Shown piece after piece: positions 17,961-26,240 of a DNA stretch of 64,000 bases (position 1 is the stretch's first letter; each line of letters starts with the position of its first letter). The translations under genes were made by a program, and so were the position numbers. The notes beneath the pieces are model-generated. The model made no database searches, was not told the origin of the DNA, and worked only from the letters and a program-made list of their open reading frames with translations. The stretch covers positions 558,001-622,000 of the forward strand of contig NZ_JABTEX010000002.1 of assembly GCF_015711645.1 (NCBI RefSeq), read 5' to 3'. Source of the stretch: Planomonospora sp. ID82291 (GTDB taxonomy: Bacteria > Actinomycetota > Actinomycetes > Streptosporangiales > Streptosporangiaceae).

Positions 17961-19577
17961 GTGCCGACTCTTAGCGACCTGGCGGTCCGCCACACCGCGC
18001 TCGACGACGCGGACCTCGATTGGATGCACTCGCTGGTCTCCGACTGGCAGCTCCTGGCCGACCTGTCGTTCGCCGACCTCATCCTGTGGATCCCCCTCAA
18101 GGACGGGTCGGGGTGGATCGCGGTCGCGCAGATGCGCCCCACCACCGGGCCCACCGTCTACCACGACGACGTCGTGGGCACGACCATCGCCAGGGGCGAG
18201 CGCGAGCTCATCGACACCGCCTGGGACGAGCGGAGGATCTGCCGCGAGGGCGACCCCGACTGGTCCACCGGCGTCCCGGTGCGGGAGGAGACCATCCCGG
18301 TACGGCGGGCTGACCCGGCCGGAGGCGCCCTCGGCGGGCTCGCGTCGGGCGGGCCCGCGTCCGGTGGGCCCGCGTCCGGCGGGTCTCCGGGCGGCGGGTC
18401 TCCGGGCGGCAGGGCGGCGAACGGGACCGCCCCCGTCGGGCCCGCGAACGGGGCGGCTCCCGGGCAGCGCTACCTGGGGGTGATCCAGCGCTCGACGAAC
18501 CTGTCGTCGGCGCGTACGCCGTCCCGCCTGGAGCTCACCTACCTGCAGAGCGCCTCGGACCTGGCCCAGATGGTGGCCGAGGGCCGCTTCCCGTTCTCCG
18601 GCGCGGAGCCGATCCTGGTCCGCTCGCCGCGCGTGGGCGACGGCCTGCTCCGGCTGGACCGGGCGGGCCGGGTGACCTACGCCTCGCCCAACGCCCTGTC
18701 GGCCTATCGGCGGCTGGGCCTGACCGCGGACCTGGTCGGCGCGGAACTGGGCCGCACGACCGCCACGCTCTGCTACGCCGGTGAGCCCATCAACGAGAAC
18801 CTGATGATCGTGGCGAGCGGCAGGGAGCCCCGGGAGACCGAGGTGGAGGCGGGCGGCACGGTCGTGCAGCTGCGGGCGATCCCGCTGGTGGTCGGGGGCG
18901 GGCGGATCGGCGCGCTGGTGCTCATCCGCGACGTGACCGAGCTGCGGCGGCGCGAGCGCGAGCTGATGACCAAGGACGCCACGATCCGGGAGATCCACCA
19001 CCGGGTGAAGAACAACCTGCAGACGGTGGCGGCGCTGCTGCGGCTGCAGGCCCGGCGGCTGCGGGTGCCTGAGGGGCGGGAGGCGCTGGAGGAGGCGGTC
19101 CGCAGGGTCGGGTCGATCGCGATCGTGCACGAGACGCTGTCCCACACGCCCGAGGAGCAGGTGGACTTCGACGACATCGCCGACCGGGTGATCGCGATGG
19201 CCAGCGAGGTCTCGGCCCCGGAGGCGCAGGTGGTGCCGCGCCGCGTCGGGACGTTCGGGGTGCTGAAGTCGGAGATCGCCACCCCGCTGGCGATGGTCCT
19301 CACCGAGCTGCTGCAGAACGCCGTCCAGCACGGGCTGGCGCAGCGGCCGGGCCGGCTGCAGGTGATCGTCTCGCGGGAGGCCGACCGGCTGGACGTGGTC
19401 GTCTCCGATGACGGCGCCGGTCTGCCGGAGGGGTTCGACCTCGAACTGTCCACCAGTCTGGGCCTGCAGATCGTGCGGACCCTGGTGGTGGGGGAGCTCT
19501 CCGGACGGCTGGCCATCGAGCCGCGTCAGGGCGGCGGGACCGAGGTCACCCTGGCGATCCCCCTGCCGGGGATCTGA
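17961..19577 (+). CDS. pdtaS: sensor histidine kinase PdtaS
   Basis: A 538-aa soluble HisKA_2-family kinase, probably paired with an ANTAR regulator PdtaR encoded elsewhere. The N-terminal GAF-like domain carries the WQLLADLSFADLILW and RPTTGPTVYHDD sequence typical of PdtaS; a PAS domain follows (about 210-330). The phospho-acceptor region is EIHHRVKNNLQ (His about 347) and the HATPase ends with DDGAGLPEGF. A Gly/Ala/Pro/Ser-rich insertion of about 45 residues (about 118-165) splits the GAF domain. GTG start. In M. tuberculosis pdtaS also neighbours whiB1. Confidence 0.9.
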   Translation: MPTLSDLAVRHTALDDADLDWMHSLVSDWQLLADLSFADLILWIPLKDGSGWIAVAQMRPTTGPTVYHDDVVGTTIARGERELIDTAWDERRICREGDPDWSTGVPVREETIPVRRADPAGGALGGLASGGPASGGPASGGSPGGGSPGGRAANGTAPVGPANGAAPGQRYLGVIQRSTNLSSARTPSRLELTYLQSASDLAQMVAEGRFPFSGAEPILVRSPRVGDGLLRLDRAGRVTYASPNALSAYRRLGLTADLVGAELGRTTATLCYAGEPINENLMIVASGREPRETEVEAGGTVVQLRAIPLVVGGGRIGALVLIRDVTELRRRERELMTKDATIREIHHRVKNNLQTVAALLRLQARRLRVPEGREALEEAVRRVGSIAIVHETLSHTPEEQVDFDDIADRVIAMASEVSAPEAQVVPRRVGTFGVLKSEIATPLAMVLTELLQNAVQHGLAQRPGRLQVIVSREADRLDVVVSDDGAGLPEGFDLELSTSLGLQIVRTLVVGELSGRLAIEPRQGGGTEVTLAIPLPGI

Positions 19578-19625
19578 CGGGCGGGTCCGCGGAGAGCGGC
19601 CGGGCGGCGGTGCGGGCCGCCGCGG

Positions 19626-19654
19626 CGGGGCCCGGGCGCATCCCCGGGGCCCCG
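19626..19654. terminator. GC hairpin between convergent pdtaS and whiB1
   Basis: CGGGGCCCGGG (19626-19636) pairs with CCCCGGGGCCCCG (19642-19654), with small bulges and a five-base loop. Confidence 0.55.
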
Positions 19655-19671
19655 TGCCGGTGGGGCGCGGT

Positions 19672-19926
19672 TCAGGCGGTGGCGCGGGCGCGGGCGCGGG
19701 CCGTGCGGCGCTTGAAGGCGCGGCGCTCGTCCTCGCTCAGACCGCCCCAGACGCCGGCGTCCTGCCCGGACTCCAGAGCCCACTTCAGACAGGCGTCGCT
19801 CACGGTGCACGTCCGGCAGACCTGCTTGGCCTCTTCGATCTGCATCAGGGCGGGGCCGGTGTTGCCGATCGGGAAGAACAGCTCGGGGTCCACGTCACGG
19901 CAGGCGGCTCGGTGGCGCCAGTCCAT
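19672..19926 (-). CDS. whiB1: WhiB1-type iron-sulfur transcription factor
   Basis: An 84-aa Wbl protein that binds a nitric-oxide-sensitive 4Fe-4S cluster and the primary sigma factor. Cluster ligands are Cys9, Cys37, Cys40 and Cys46, at the same positions as M. tuberculosis WhiB1, followed by the GVWGGLSEDERR turn and a basic tail. ATG start with GAAGGAG ribosome site. Convergent with pdtaS. A CRP-like palindrome lies 52 bases upstream. Confidence 0.95.
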   Translation of the reverse strand: MDWRHRAACRDVDPELFFPIGNTGPALMQIEEAKQVCRTCTVSDACLKWALESGQDAGVWGGLSEDERRAFKRRTARARARATA

Positions 19927-19977
19927 GCGTCCACTCCTTCGTAAGAGGAGCCCTTGCTCGGCTCCGACGGCTCACTT

Positions 19978-19993
19978 TGTGAAGACTTTCACT
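19978..19993 (-). promoter_or_regulatory. CRP-like operator upstream of whiB1
   Basis: TGTGA-N6-TCACT as read on the plus strand (AGTGA-N6-TCACA on the gene strand), one mismatch from the CRP consensus, 52 bases before the whiB1 ATG. In M. tuberculosis whiB1 is controlled by CRP (Rv3676). Confidence 0.65.
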
Positions 19994-20206
19994 AACAGGC
20001 GCGAACGACCTCCCGGTCCTGAACCGGTCCGGAGGTGCTCGCGGTGATCGTCGGTGACCTCAGCGTGATTACGGCCACTCAAAGGTCCTACGTTCCGACG
20101 TCACTGTTGAGAGTGGCAGCTACCCGGAGGGCAAGCAAGAGGTTTGGTAAAAGGTTTTGGGGGAGAAGAGTGTCGGATACGTCACACAATGACGATATGT
20201 AACCCA

Positions 20207-21151
20207 CTATGCCAATACTTGTAACGCATTGGGGGTAGAGCGGAAGATCACCTGCTCGACCTCCCCCAGATAGTCGCCGTCGAGCTGGAAGGCCACCGGG
20301 CGCTCGGCGGTCAGCGTGAACTCCTTCTCGTCGTGCAGTTGCACCAGGTGCCGCCCGGTCGGCAGGGTCTCGCGCGTGCCCATGATCTGCGGCATCAGGT
20401 GGAGCATGGACGGCAGGCCGAGGCGCTGGAGCCCGAGCAGGTCCAGACCCGTCTCGAAGCTCGCCCACGGGGTCGGGCAGACCGGCCGGGGGCCGATGAA
20501 GCTCCAGGGCGAGGTGTTGGAGACCACCGCCATGAAGATGCCGGAGGCCGGGGGCACCCCGGGGCCCTCCAGGCGCATCGCCGCGCGGCGCTTGTCGGTC
20601 GACAGGTAGTGGCGCAGCGCGGTGTTCACGTAGCGCGCGGGGGTGGCCTTGCGGCCCGTGCCGCGCATGCCCTCGACCGCCCGGATCACCTCGGCGTCGT
20701 ATCCCAGGCCGCTGCAGAACGTGAAGTAGCGGCTCTGCCCGTCCCAGAGGGCCTGGCCGAGCCCGACCGTGCGCCGCCGGTCGCGGCCGACCGCCTCCAG
20801 CACCACTCCGGTGGCCTCGACCGGGTCGTTCGGCAGGCCGAGCGCGCGGGCGAAGACGTTCGCGCTCCCGCCGGGGATCACCAGCAGCGCCGGCCGGTCG
20901 GCCGCCACCTCGCCGTCCTCGGCGTCGAGCAGGCCGTTCACCGTCTCGTTGATCGTGCCGTCGCCGCCGAGCACCGCGACCACGCCGAACCCGTCGGCAT
21001 GGGCCGTGCGGGCGAGATGGGCGGCGTGCCCCCGGTAGCCGGTCTCCTCGACGGTCAGGTCCATCGTCGCGCCCAGCGCCCTGATGAGCACGTCCCGCGT
21101 CCGCTGGTTGGTGGTCGTGGCCTTGGGGTTCACCAGGAGCATCGCGCGCAT
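20207..21151 (-). CDS. diacylglycerol kinase family lipid kinase
   Basis: A 314-aa DAGK-catalytic-domain protein. LLVNPKATTTNQ at the N-terminus, the nucleotide loop VLGGDGTINE, and PGGSANVFARALG are the family signatures; the C-terminal beta-rich half ends with FQLDGDYLGE. Such kinases phosphorylate diacylglycerol, sphingosine-like or other lipids. ATG lies six bases after a TACGCT -10 box (21158-21163, minus strand), so a leaderless mRNA is likely. It is upstream of whiB1 in tandem, with 280 bases between them. Confidence 0.9.
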   Translation of the reverse strand: MRAMLLVNPKATTTNQRTRDVLIRALGATMDLTVEETGYRGHAAHLARTAHADGFGVVAVLGGDGTINETVNGLLDAEDGEVAADRPALLVIPGGSANVFARALGLPNDPVEATGVVLEAVGRDRRRTVGLGQALWDGQSRYFTFCSGLGYDAEVIRAVEGMRGTGRKATPARYVNTALRHYLSTDKRRAAMRLEGPGVPPASGIFMAVVSNTSPWSFIGPRPVCPTPWASFETGLDLLGLQRLGLPSMLHLMPQIMGTRETLPTGRHLVQLHDEKEFTLTAERPVAFQLDGDYLGEVEQVIFRSTPNALQVLA

Positions 21152-21157
21152 GGCGCC

Positions 21158-21163
21158 AGCGTA
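21158..21163 (-). promoter_or_regulatory. -10 box of a leaderless transcript (lipid kinase)
   Basis: TACGCT on the minus strand, six bases before the ATG at 21151. No clear -35. Confidence 0.5.
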
Positions 21164-21216
21164 TCCGGCAATAACGGCACATAGGCGGTCAAAGGGGAGC
21201 CCATCGGTACCGGCTG

Positions 21217-21222
21217 TAGGGT
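21217..21222 (+). promoter_or_regulatory. -10 box of a leaderless transcript (membrane protein)
   Basis: TAGGGT followed by six bases and the GTG at 21229. Confidence 0.5.
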
Positions 21223-21228
21223 TGCCCT

Positions 21229-21642
21229 GTGCAGAACCGCCCGCCGACCCTCACCGTCGCCGCCGCCGTCCTCGCGCTGGAAGGGCTGACCGCGCTGCTC
21301 CTCGGCGGCTACGTCGCGGTCGAGACCGCGGTCGGGAACCCGTCCGACACGATGAGCTCGGCCTTCGTCGCCGGGTTCGGGCTCCTCGTGGGAGCGGTCC
21401 TGCTCCGGGTGGCCTGGGGTCTGCTGCGGGCCGAGAAATGGACGCGGAGCCCGGGGGTGCTGACCCAGATCTTCATGGTCCCGGTCGTGGCCACGCTGCT
21501 GGAGTCGGGCTGGACGCTGTCCGGCGGCCTCCTGGCCGCCGCGGTGGTGACCGCGCTGGTCGCGCTGCTCTCCCCGCCGACGACCCGGGTCCTCTACGGG
21601 GACGCGGAGCCGTCGGACGGGATCGGGAGCGGCGGGGCCTGA
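21229..21642 (+). CDS. conserved four-TM membrane protein, function unknown
   Basis: A 137-aa hydrophobic protein with four predicted transmembrane segments (about 8-30, 44-64, 78-94, 97-114) and a short acidic tail. No motif pointing to a function. GTG start, probably leaderless. It ends 19 bases before the convergent sigma factor gene. Small proteins of this type are common in actinomycetes. Confidence 0.75.
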   Translation: MQNRPPTLTVAAAVLALEGLTALLLGGYVAVETAVGNPSDTMSSAFVAGFGLLVGAVLLRVAWGLLRAEKWTRSPGVLTQIFMVPVVATLLESGWTLSGGLLAAAVVTALVALLSPPTTRVLYGDAEPSDGIGSGGA

Positions 21643-21660
21643 GCGGGCCGGTCCGGCGGG

Positions 21661-22440
21661 TCAGTCCTCGGCGGTGAGGCCCTCGCGGAGCTGGGTCAGG
21701 GTCCTGGCCAGCAGCCGGGAGACGTGCATCTGCGAGATGCCCAGCTCGGTGGCGATCTGCGACTGCGTCATGTTGCCGAAGAACCGCAGCAGCAGGATCC
21801 GCTTCTCGCGCGGCGGGAGCCGTTCGAGCAGCGGCTTGAGCGACTCGCGGTACTCGACGCCCTCCAGGGAGTCGTCCACGATGCCGAGGGAGTCGGCGAC
21901 CGCGGGCGCGTCGTCGTCACCGGAGTCGGGGGCGTCCAGGGAGACCGTGGAGTAGGCGTTGGCCGACTCCAGGCCCTCCAGGACCTCCTCCTCGCTCATC
22001 TTCAGGAACGCCGCGAGCTCGGCGACGGTGGGCGCCCGCCCCTCGCGCTGCGACAGCTCGCTGATCGCCTTGGTGAGCGAGAGCTTGAGCTCCTGCAGGC
22101 GGCGCGGCACGCGGACCGCCCAGCCCTTGTCGCGGAAGTGCCGCTTGATCTCGCCCACGATGGTGGGCGTGGCGTAGGTGGAGAACTCCACCCCGCGGTC
22201 CAGGTCGAAGCGGTCGATCGACTTGATCAGGCCGATGGTGGCGACCTGCGTCAGGTCGTCGAGCCACTCGCCCCGGTTGCGGAAGCGCCGGGCGAGGTAT
22301 TCGACCAGGGGCAGGTGGAGCTCGACGAGCTCGTCGCGGATGCGCTGGCGTCGCGGGTCGTCGGGGGTCAACTCCGCCAGTTCACCGAAGAGCGTGCGCG
22401 CGCGAACCCTGTCGGGGACCGCGTGGTCGCTGGTGGCCAT
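21661..22440 (-). CDS. SigB/SigF-family stress sigma factor
   Basis: A 259-aa group 3 sigma factor. Region 2 shows YLARRFRNRGEWLDDLTQVATIGLIKSIDRFD and EFSTYATPTIVGEIKRHFRDKGW, region 3 PRRLQELKLSLTKAISEL, region 4 LPPREKRILLLRFFGNMTQSQIATELGISQMHVSRLL. Two starts compete: ATG 22440 with AAAGGA at good spacing, or GTG 22461 whose GTGA overlaps the stop of the upstream anti-sigma gene. The overlap indicates co-expression with its RsbW-type partner, the usual control of this family. Confidence 0.92.
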   Translation of the reverse strand: MATSDHAVPDRVRARTLFGELAELTPDDPRRQRIRDELVELHLPLVEYLARRFRNRGEWLDDLTQVATIGLIKSIDRFDLDRGVEFSTYATPTIVGEIKRHFRDKGWAVRVPRRLQELKLSLTKAISELSQREGRAPTVAELAAFLKMSEEEVLEGLESANAYSTVSLDAPDSGDDDAPAVADSLGIVDDSLEGVEYRESLKPLLERLPPREKRILLLRFFGNMTQSQIATELGISQMHVSRLLARTLTQLREGLTAED

Positions 22441-22457
22441 GGCACGAGTCCTTTCCG

Positions 22458-22883
22458 TCACGCCGGCCTCGCCGCGCCTCGACGCTTGCGGAGCACGATC
22501 GCCATACGGTCGGGGGAGTCGGTCACGGCGTCCACGTCGTCCGCCAGAGCGGTGAGCACCATCCAGGCGAACTCGTCGCGCTTGGGCGGGGAGCTGCCCA
22601 CCGTGCTGACCTCGACCCGGACCCGCATCTCCTGTCCGGTGAGCTCGAACTCGGCCGTCAGGTCGGTGCCCGGGACGGCCTGGGTCAACAACATCGCACA
22701 CGCCTCGTCGACCGCGATCCGGAGATCCTCGATCTCGTCGAGCGTGAAGTCCAGACGGGCGGCCAGCCCTGCGGTGGCCGTACGTAAAACGGACAGATAT
22801 GCGCTCACAGCCGGCAGCCGGACGCTCACCACGTCACGGATCCCGCCCGCGTCGACCGCGGGCGCCTCGGTGTGCTCAGTCAC
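22458..22883 (-). CDS. RsbW-type anti-sigma factor / HATPase kinase
   Basis: A 141-aa GHKL ATPase-fold protein of the anti-sigma regulatory family, expected to bind the downstream SigF-like factor and to be relieved by an anti-anti-sigma protein. The N-box region appears as DLRIAVDEACAML, in which the usual Asn is replaced, as in many actinobacterial members. GTG start behind a strong GGAGGA. It precedes and overlaps the sigma gene. No anti-anti-sigma gene is nearby. Confidence 0.86.
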   Translation of the reverse strand: MTEHTEAPAVDAGGIRDVVSVRLPAVSAYLSVLRTATAGLAARLDFTLDEIEDLRIAVDEACAMLLTQAVPGTDLTAEFELTGQEMRVRVEVSTVGSSPPKRDEFAWMVLTALADDVDAVTDSPDRMAIVLRKRRGAARPA

Positions 22884-23074
22884 GTTCCTCCTCGCAAGGT
22901 CGCTGACTGCAACCTACCGCCCCAAGGTGGCCGTTGGCCCGATCAGACGCGCGATCGGGATGATTTGGAACGGGAAAAAAGGACGTTCCGCGAGGTGGGA
23001 GAGGCGCACCGGAGCCTCTGGGGGCGCCGGTGCGCCGTGCCCTGCGCGGTCGCCGATCCGGCCGCGGCGGCGGA

Positions 23075-23476
23075 TCAGGCGGCCTTGGTCTCCCAGAAGA
23101 TCTTGGAGATCTCCTCGATCTTGGCCAGGAGCTCGTCGGCCTTGGAGGAGTCGACGGTGCCCTTGGCCGCGGCGGCGCCCGCCAGCTTGGTGGCCTCCCA
23201 GAACAGCTGGTGCAGCTGGGGGTAGGCCTCCAGGTGCTGCGGCTTGAAGTAGTCGGTCCACAGCACCCACAGGTGGTGCTTGACCAGCTGGGCCCGCTCC
23301 TCCTTGATGATCAGTGCGCGCGTGCGGAAGACCGGGTCCTCGTTCGCGGCGTACTTCTCCATGATGGCCTTGACGGACTCGGCCTCGATCCGGGCCTGGG
23401 CCGGGTCGTAGACGCCGCAGGGCAGGTCGCAGTGGGCGGACGCGACGTGCCTGGGGCGCAGAAGTCGTGCGAGCAT
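23075..23476 (-). CDS. sodN: nickel superoxide dismutase
   Basis: A 133-aa precursor that dismutates superoxide with a nickel centre. After a 14-residue leader (MLARLLRPRHVASA) the mature enzyme begins with the nickel hook HCDLPCGVYDPAQ: the His1 amino group and side chain, Cys2 and Cys6. The mature part of about 119 residues fits the helical hexameric enzyme. Start ATG 23476 is chosen for the leader length. Divergent from sodX, which encodes the leader-cleaving protease. A Ni-responsive control site was not identified. Confidence 0.97.
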   Translation of the reverse strand: MLARLLRPRHVASAHCDLPCGVYDPAQARIEAESVKAIMEKYAANEDPVFRTRALIIKEERAQLVKHHLWVLWTDYFKPQHLEAYPQLHQLFWEATKLAGAAAAKGTVDSSKADELLAKIEEISKIFWETKAA

Positions 23477-23567
23477 CGGAGAATCCTTCCTTGATGCTGA
23501 GATCGACATGGTCCTCGAACGACCTTACTCGCCTTCGCAGGCCCGTACAGGAAGGGGGTTGGCGCTC

Positions 23568-23876
23568 ATGAGAGTCCGTGTCGAGGGGGATTCCATGCTG
23601 CCCGCGCTGCGCCCCGGCGACTGGCTCTGGGTCCGGCGCGGCGCCCCGGTCCGGTCCGGGGACCTCGTCCTCGCCCGGCTCCCCGCCGATCCGTCCCGGC
23701 TGATCGTCAAACGCGCCGCGTGGCGCGACGGCGAGGACTGGTGGCTGGAGAGCGACAACCAGCGCGCCTCCGGCCGCCGGGACAGCTGGGACTTCGGCCC
23801 GGTCCCGGTGGTGGGCCGGGTGGTGGCGCGCTACAGGCCGCCGCTGTCCTGGCCGACCTTCTTCCGGGCCCGGTAG
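23568..23876 (+). CDS. sodX: nickel-type superoxide dismutase maturation protease
   Basis: A 102-aa S24/S26-fold peptidase. Nucleophile Ser in VEGDSMLPALRPGDWL, general base Lys in RLIVKRAAW, with the SDNQRASGRRDSW strand that closes the fold. SodX removes the SodN leader to free the nickel hook. ATG start behind AAGGGGG. It lies 91 bases from divergent sodN, and its last 46 bases overlap the 3' end of the convergent CGNR gene. Confidence 0.93.
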   Translation: MRVRVEGDSMLPALRPGDWLWVRRGAPVRSGDLVLARLPADPSRLIVKRAAWRDGEDWWLESDNQRASGRRDSWDFGPVPVVGRVVARYRPPLSWPTFFRAR

Positions 23877-24376
23877 GCGGCGACGTTCGCCCGGCTGGCG
23901 CACCGCTCCGAGCAGTAGCGCCGGGAGCGGTTGGAGGAGGTGTCGAGGTAGGCCCGGCGGCACGGCGCCGCCCGGCAGAGGCCGAGCCGGTCCGCGCCGA
24001 GGTCGGTGACGATGGTGGCCAGACCCATCACCGCGCCCACGATGTACTGGTCGCAGAAGCGCCCGCCCTCGGTGAGGTGCAGGTGCCACGGCTCGCCGTC
24101 GTGCGCGGCGATCTGCGGGTGGACGGGATGGCGGCGGAGCAGCGCGTTGAGCCGGTCGACGACCTCCCGCTCGTCTCCGGCGGCGGCGGCCTCGAAGACG
24201 GTCACGAGCTCCGTGCGCAGCCCGCGCAGGGCGTCGAGGTCCCCGGGGGCGAGGCGGTCGGCCTGCGGGGGGCGGCCGCTCTCCTCCAGCAGGGTCCGCA
24301 CCCCTTCCAGGCCGGTGAGGCGGTCGGGGCGGTTGACGAGCAGCACGGCCAGCTCGGCGTAGGAGATCAGATCCAC
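23831..24376 (-). CDS. CGNR zinc-finger / ABATE-domain transcriptional regulator
   Basis: A 181-aa protein with an N-terminal ABATE domain and a C-terminal CGNR-type zinc finger (LCRAAPCRRAYLD, then SRRYCSERCASRANVAAYRARK). Such proteins are putative stress-linked regulators. GTG 24376 starts the domain. It ends inside sodX on the opposite strand (46-base convergent overlap). Confidence 0.87.
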   Translation of the reverse strand: MDLISYAELAVLLVNRPDRLTGLEGVRTLLEESGRPPQADRLAPGDLDALRGLRTELVTVFEAAAAGDEREVVDRLNALLRRHPVHPQIAAHDGEPWHLHLTEGGRFCDQYIVGAVMGLATIVTDLGADRLGLCRAAPCRRAYLDTSSNRSRRYCSERCASRANVAAYRARKKVGQDSGGL

Positions 24377-24654
24377 CGGGGGTTTCCGTCGAGGTGTTCG
24401 GAGTGTCGAGGTAAGGGGTCTGCCGGGATTCAAGTATTACATGTGAGCAGGTTAACGTTCCCGGTGACGAAAGTGTGCGTTCTCTGTCACCTGCGGGAGT
24501 CTCACCATGTGGCACAATCGAGCAACGGGTGACCCCCGAACCCTCCAGGCGACCGTCCTCCAGTGAGCACGTCCCGAGCGGCTACCGAAGCCGGGCCGAC
24601 CTCCTCCGGCGCCTACGAAGGAAAATGTCCGTCTGACTGATTACAGGGGTCGCT

Positions 24655-25848
24655 GTGGCAATCTCGTCATCTTCCATCTCCCTCGAAGCCCTCGATCTGG
24701 ATCCGGCCTTCGCCCTGCACCGCGGGGGCAAGCTGGAGGTCCGCTCGACCGTCCCGGTCCGCAACGCCGACGACCTGGCCCTCGCCTACACCCCGGGCGT
24801 GGCCAAGGTCTGCACCGCGATCGCCGAGGAGCCCGAGCTGGCCGCCGACTACACCTGGGTCTCGAACGTCGTGGCCGTCGTCTCCGACGGCACCGCGGTG
24901 CTCGGGCTCGGTGACATCGGGCCCGCCGCCGCCATGCCCGTCATGGAGGGCAAGGCCCTGCTGTTCAAGGAGTTCGCCGGCGTCGACGCCGTGCCGATCT
25001 GCCTCGACTGCACCGACGTGGACGCCCTGGTCGAGACCGTCGTCCGGCTCGCACCCTCGTTCGGCGGCATCAACCTGGAGGACATCAGCGCGCCCCGGTG
25101 CTTCGAGGTCGAGGAGCGGCTGCGCGACCTGCTGGACATCCCGGTCTTCCACGACGACCAGCACGGCACCGCGATCGTCGTGCTGGCCGCGCTGAAGAAC
25201 GCCGCCCGGCTGACCGGCCGCCCGCTGGGCGAGCTGCGGGCCGTGGTGGCCGGCGCCGGCGCCTCCGGGGTGGCGGTCAGCCGCATCCTGCTCAACGCGG
25301 GCATCGGCGACATCGCGGTCTCCGACTCCAAGGGCCTCGTCCACCGGGGCCGCGACGACCTCAACCCGGTCAAGGAGGCGCTGGCCCGCGACACGAACCG
25401 GGCGGACCTGCGCGGCTCCACCGAGGAGGCGCTGGCCGGGGCCGACGTGTTCGTCGGCCTGTCGGGCTCGACGGTCTCCGAGCGGGCCATCGCCTCGATG
25501 GCGCCCGGCGCGATCGTGTTCGCGCTGTCCAACCCGACGCCCGAGGTCCACCCCGAGGTGGCCAGGAAGCACGCCCGGGTGGTCGCCACCGGCCGCTCGG
25601 ACTTCCCCAACCAGATCAACAACGTGCTGGCCTTCCCCGGCGTCTTCCGCGGGGCGCTCGACGTGCGGGCCAGCGCCATCACCGAGAACATGAAGGTCGC
25701 CGCCGCCGAGGCGCTGGCCGCCGTGGTCGGCGACGACGAGCTCTCGGCCGACTCGGTGATCCCCAGCCCGTTCGACGAGCGGGTCGCCCCCGCGGTCACC
25801 GCCGCGGTCATCGCCCAGGCGCGCGCCGACGGGGTCGCCCGGCTGTAG
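24655..25848 (+). CDS. NAD(P)-dependent malic enzyme
   Basis: A 397-aa short malic enzyme that decarboxylates malate to pyruvate. The N-terminal domain has [25 protein letters not shown] and the metal-binding ICLDCTDVD; the Rossmann domain has FHDDQHGTA and [24 protein letters not shown] is typical of the bacterial short form. GTG start. A strong intrinsic terminator lies about 200 bases downstream. Cofactor preference cannot be read reliably. Confidence 0.93.
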   Translation: MAISSSSISLEALDLDPAFALHRGGKLEVRSTVPVRNADDLALAYTPGVAKVCTAIAEEPELAADYTWVSNVVAVVSDGTAVLGLGDIGPAAAMPVMEGKALLFKEFAGVDAVPICLDCTDVDALVETVVRLAPSFGGINLEDISAPRCFEVEERLRDLLDIPVFHDDQHGTAIVVLAALKNAARLTGRPLGELRAVVAGAGASGVAVSRILLNAGIGDIAVSDSKGLVHRGRDDLNPVKEALARDTNRADLRGSTEEALAGADVFVGLSGSTVSERAIASMAPGAIVFALSNPTPEVHPEVARKHARVVATGRSDFPNQINNVLAFPGVFRGALDVRASAITENMKVAAAEALAAVVGDDELSADSVIPSPFDERVAPAVTAAVIAQARADGVARL

Positions 25849-25872
25849 CCGCCTGATCCGGCCGGCCCGCTC

Positions 25873-25944
25873 GGCCCGTCCGGCTGATCCGGCCCGTCCG
25901 GCTGATCCGGCCCGTCCGGCTGATCCGGCCCGTCCGGCTGATCC
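25873..25944. repeat. 18-bp tandem repeat, 4 perfect copies
   Basis: GGCCCGTCCGGCTGATCC repeated exactly four times just after the malic enzyme stop codon. Confidence 0.95.
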
Positions 25945-26050
25945 GCCCCGGGCGGCCGGTCCGCCCGGAGCGGCGATCCCGGTCAGGGAGCGGCGCTCGC
26001 GGTCCGGGCCGCACCGGCCCGTCTCCCGGCGCCCCTCCGGCCCACCCTCC

Positions 26051-26088
26051 GAAGACGCCCCCGCCCGACCGGCGGGGGCGTCTTCTTT
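26051..26088 (+). terminator. intrinsic terminator after malic enzyme gene
   Basis: Perfect 15-bp stem (GAAGACGCCCCCGCC / GGCGGGGGCGTCTTC), five-base loop CGACC, followed by TTT. Confidence 0.92.
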
Positions 26089-26240
26089 GCCAAAGAATCG
26101 CAATTACTTTACGGAACGTGCTATAACAAGTTCTCTCCGTTACCTTTACCTTCCGGGCAGGGCACGCGGGCACCCGTACGCCCGCGGACCGTCCAGGCGC
26201 ACCATCATGCGCTCCGGGATTCTCGACGGCGAGGAGAACG

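Larger units (their letters stand above)
25849..26240. other. intergenic region with 18-bp repeats and a terminator
   Basis: Contains four perfect 18-bp tandem repeats (25873-25944), the terminator at 26051-26088, and an AT-richer promoter patch (about 26085-26145) for the next gene. No further gene is visible. Confidence 0.7.
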
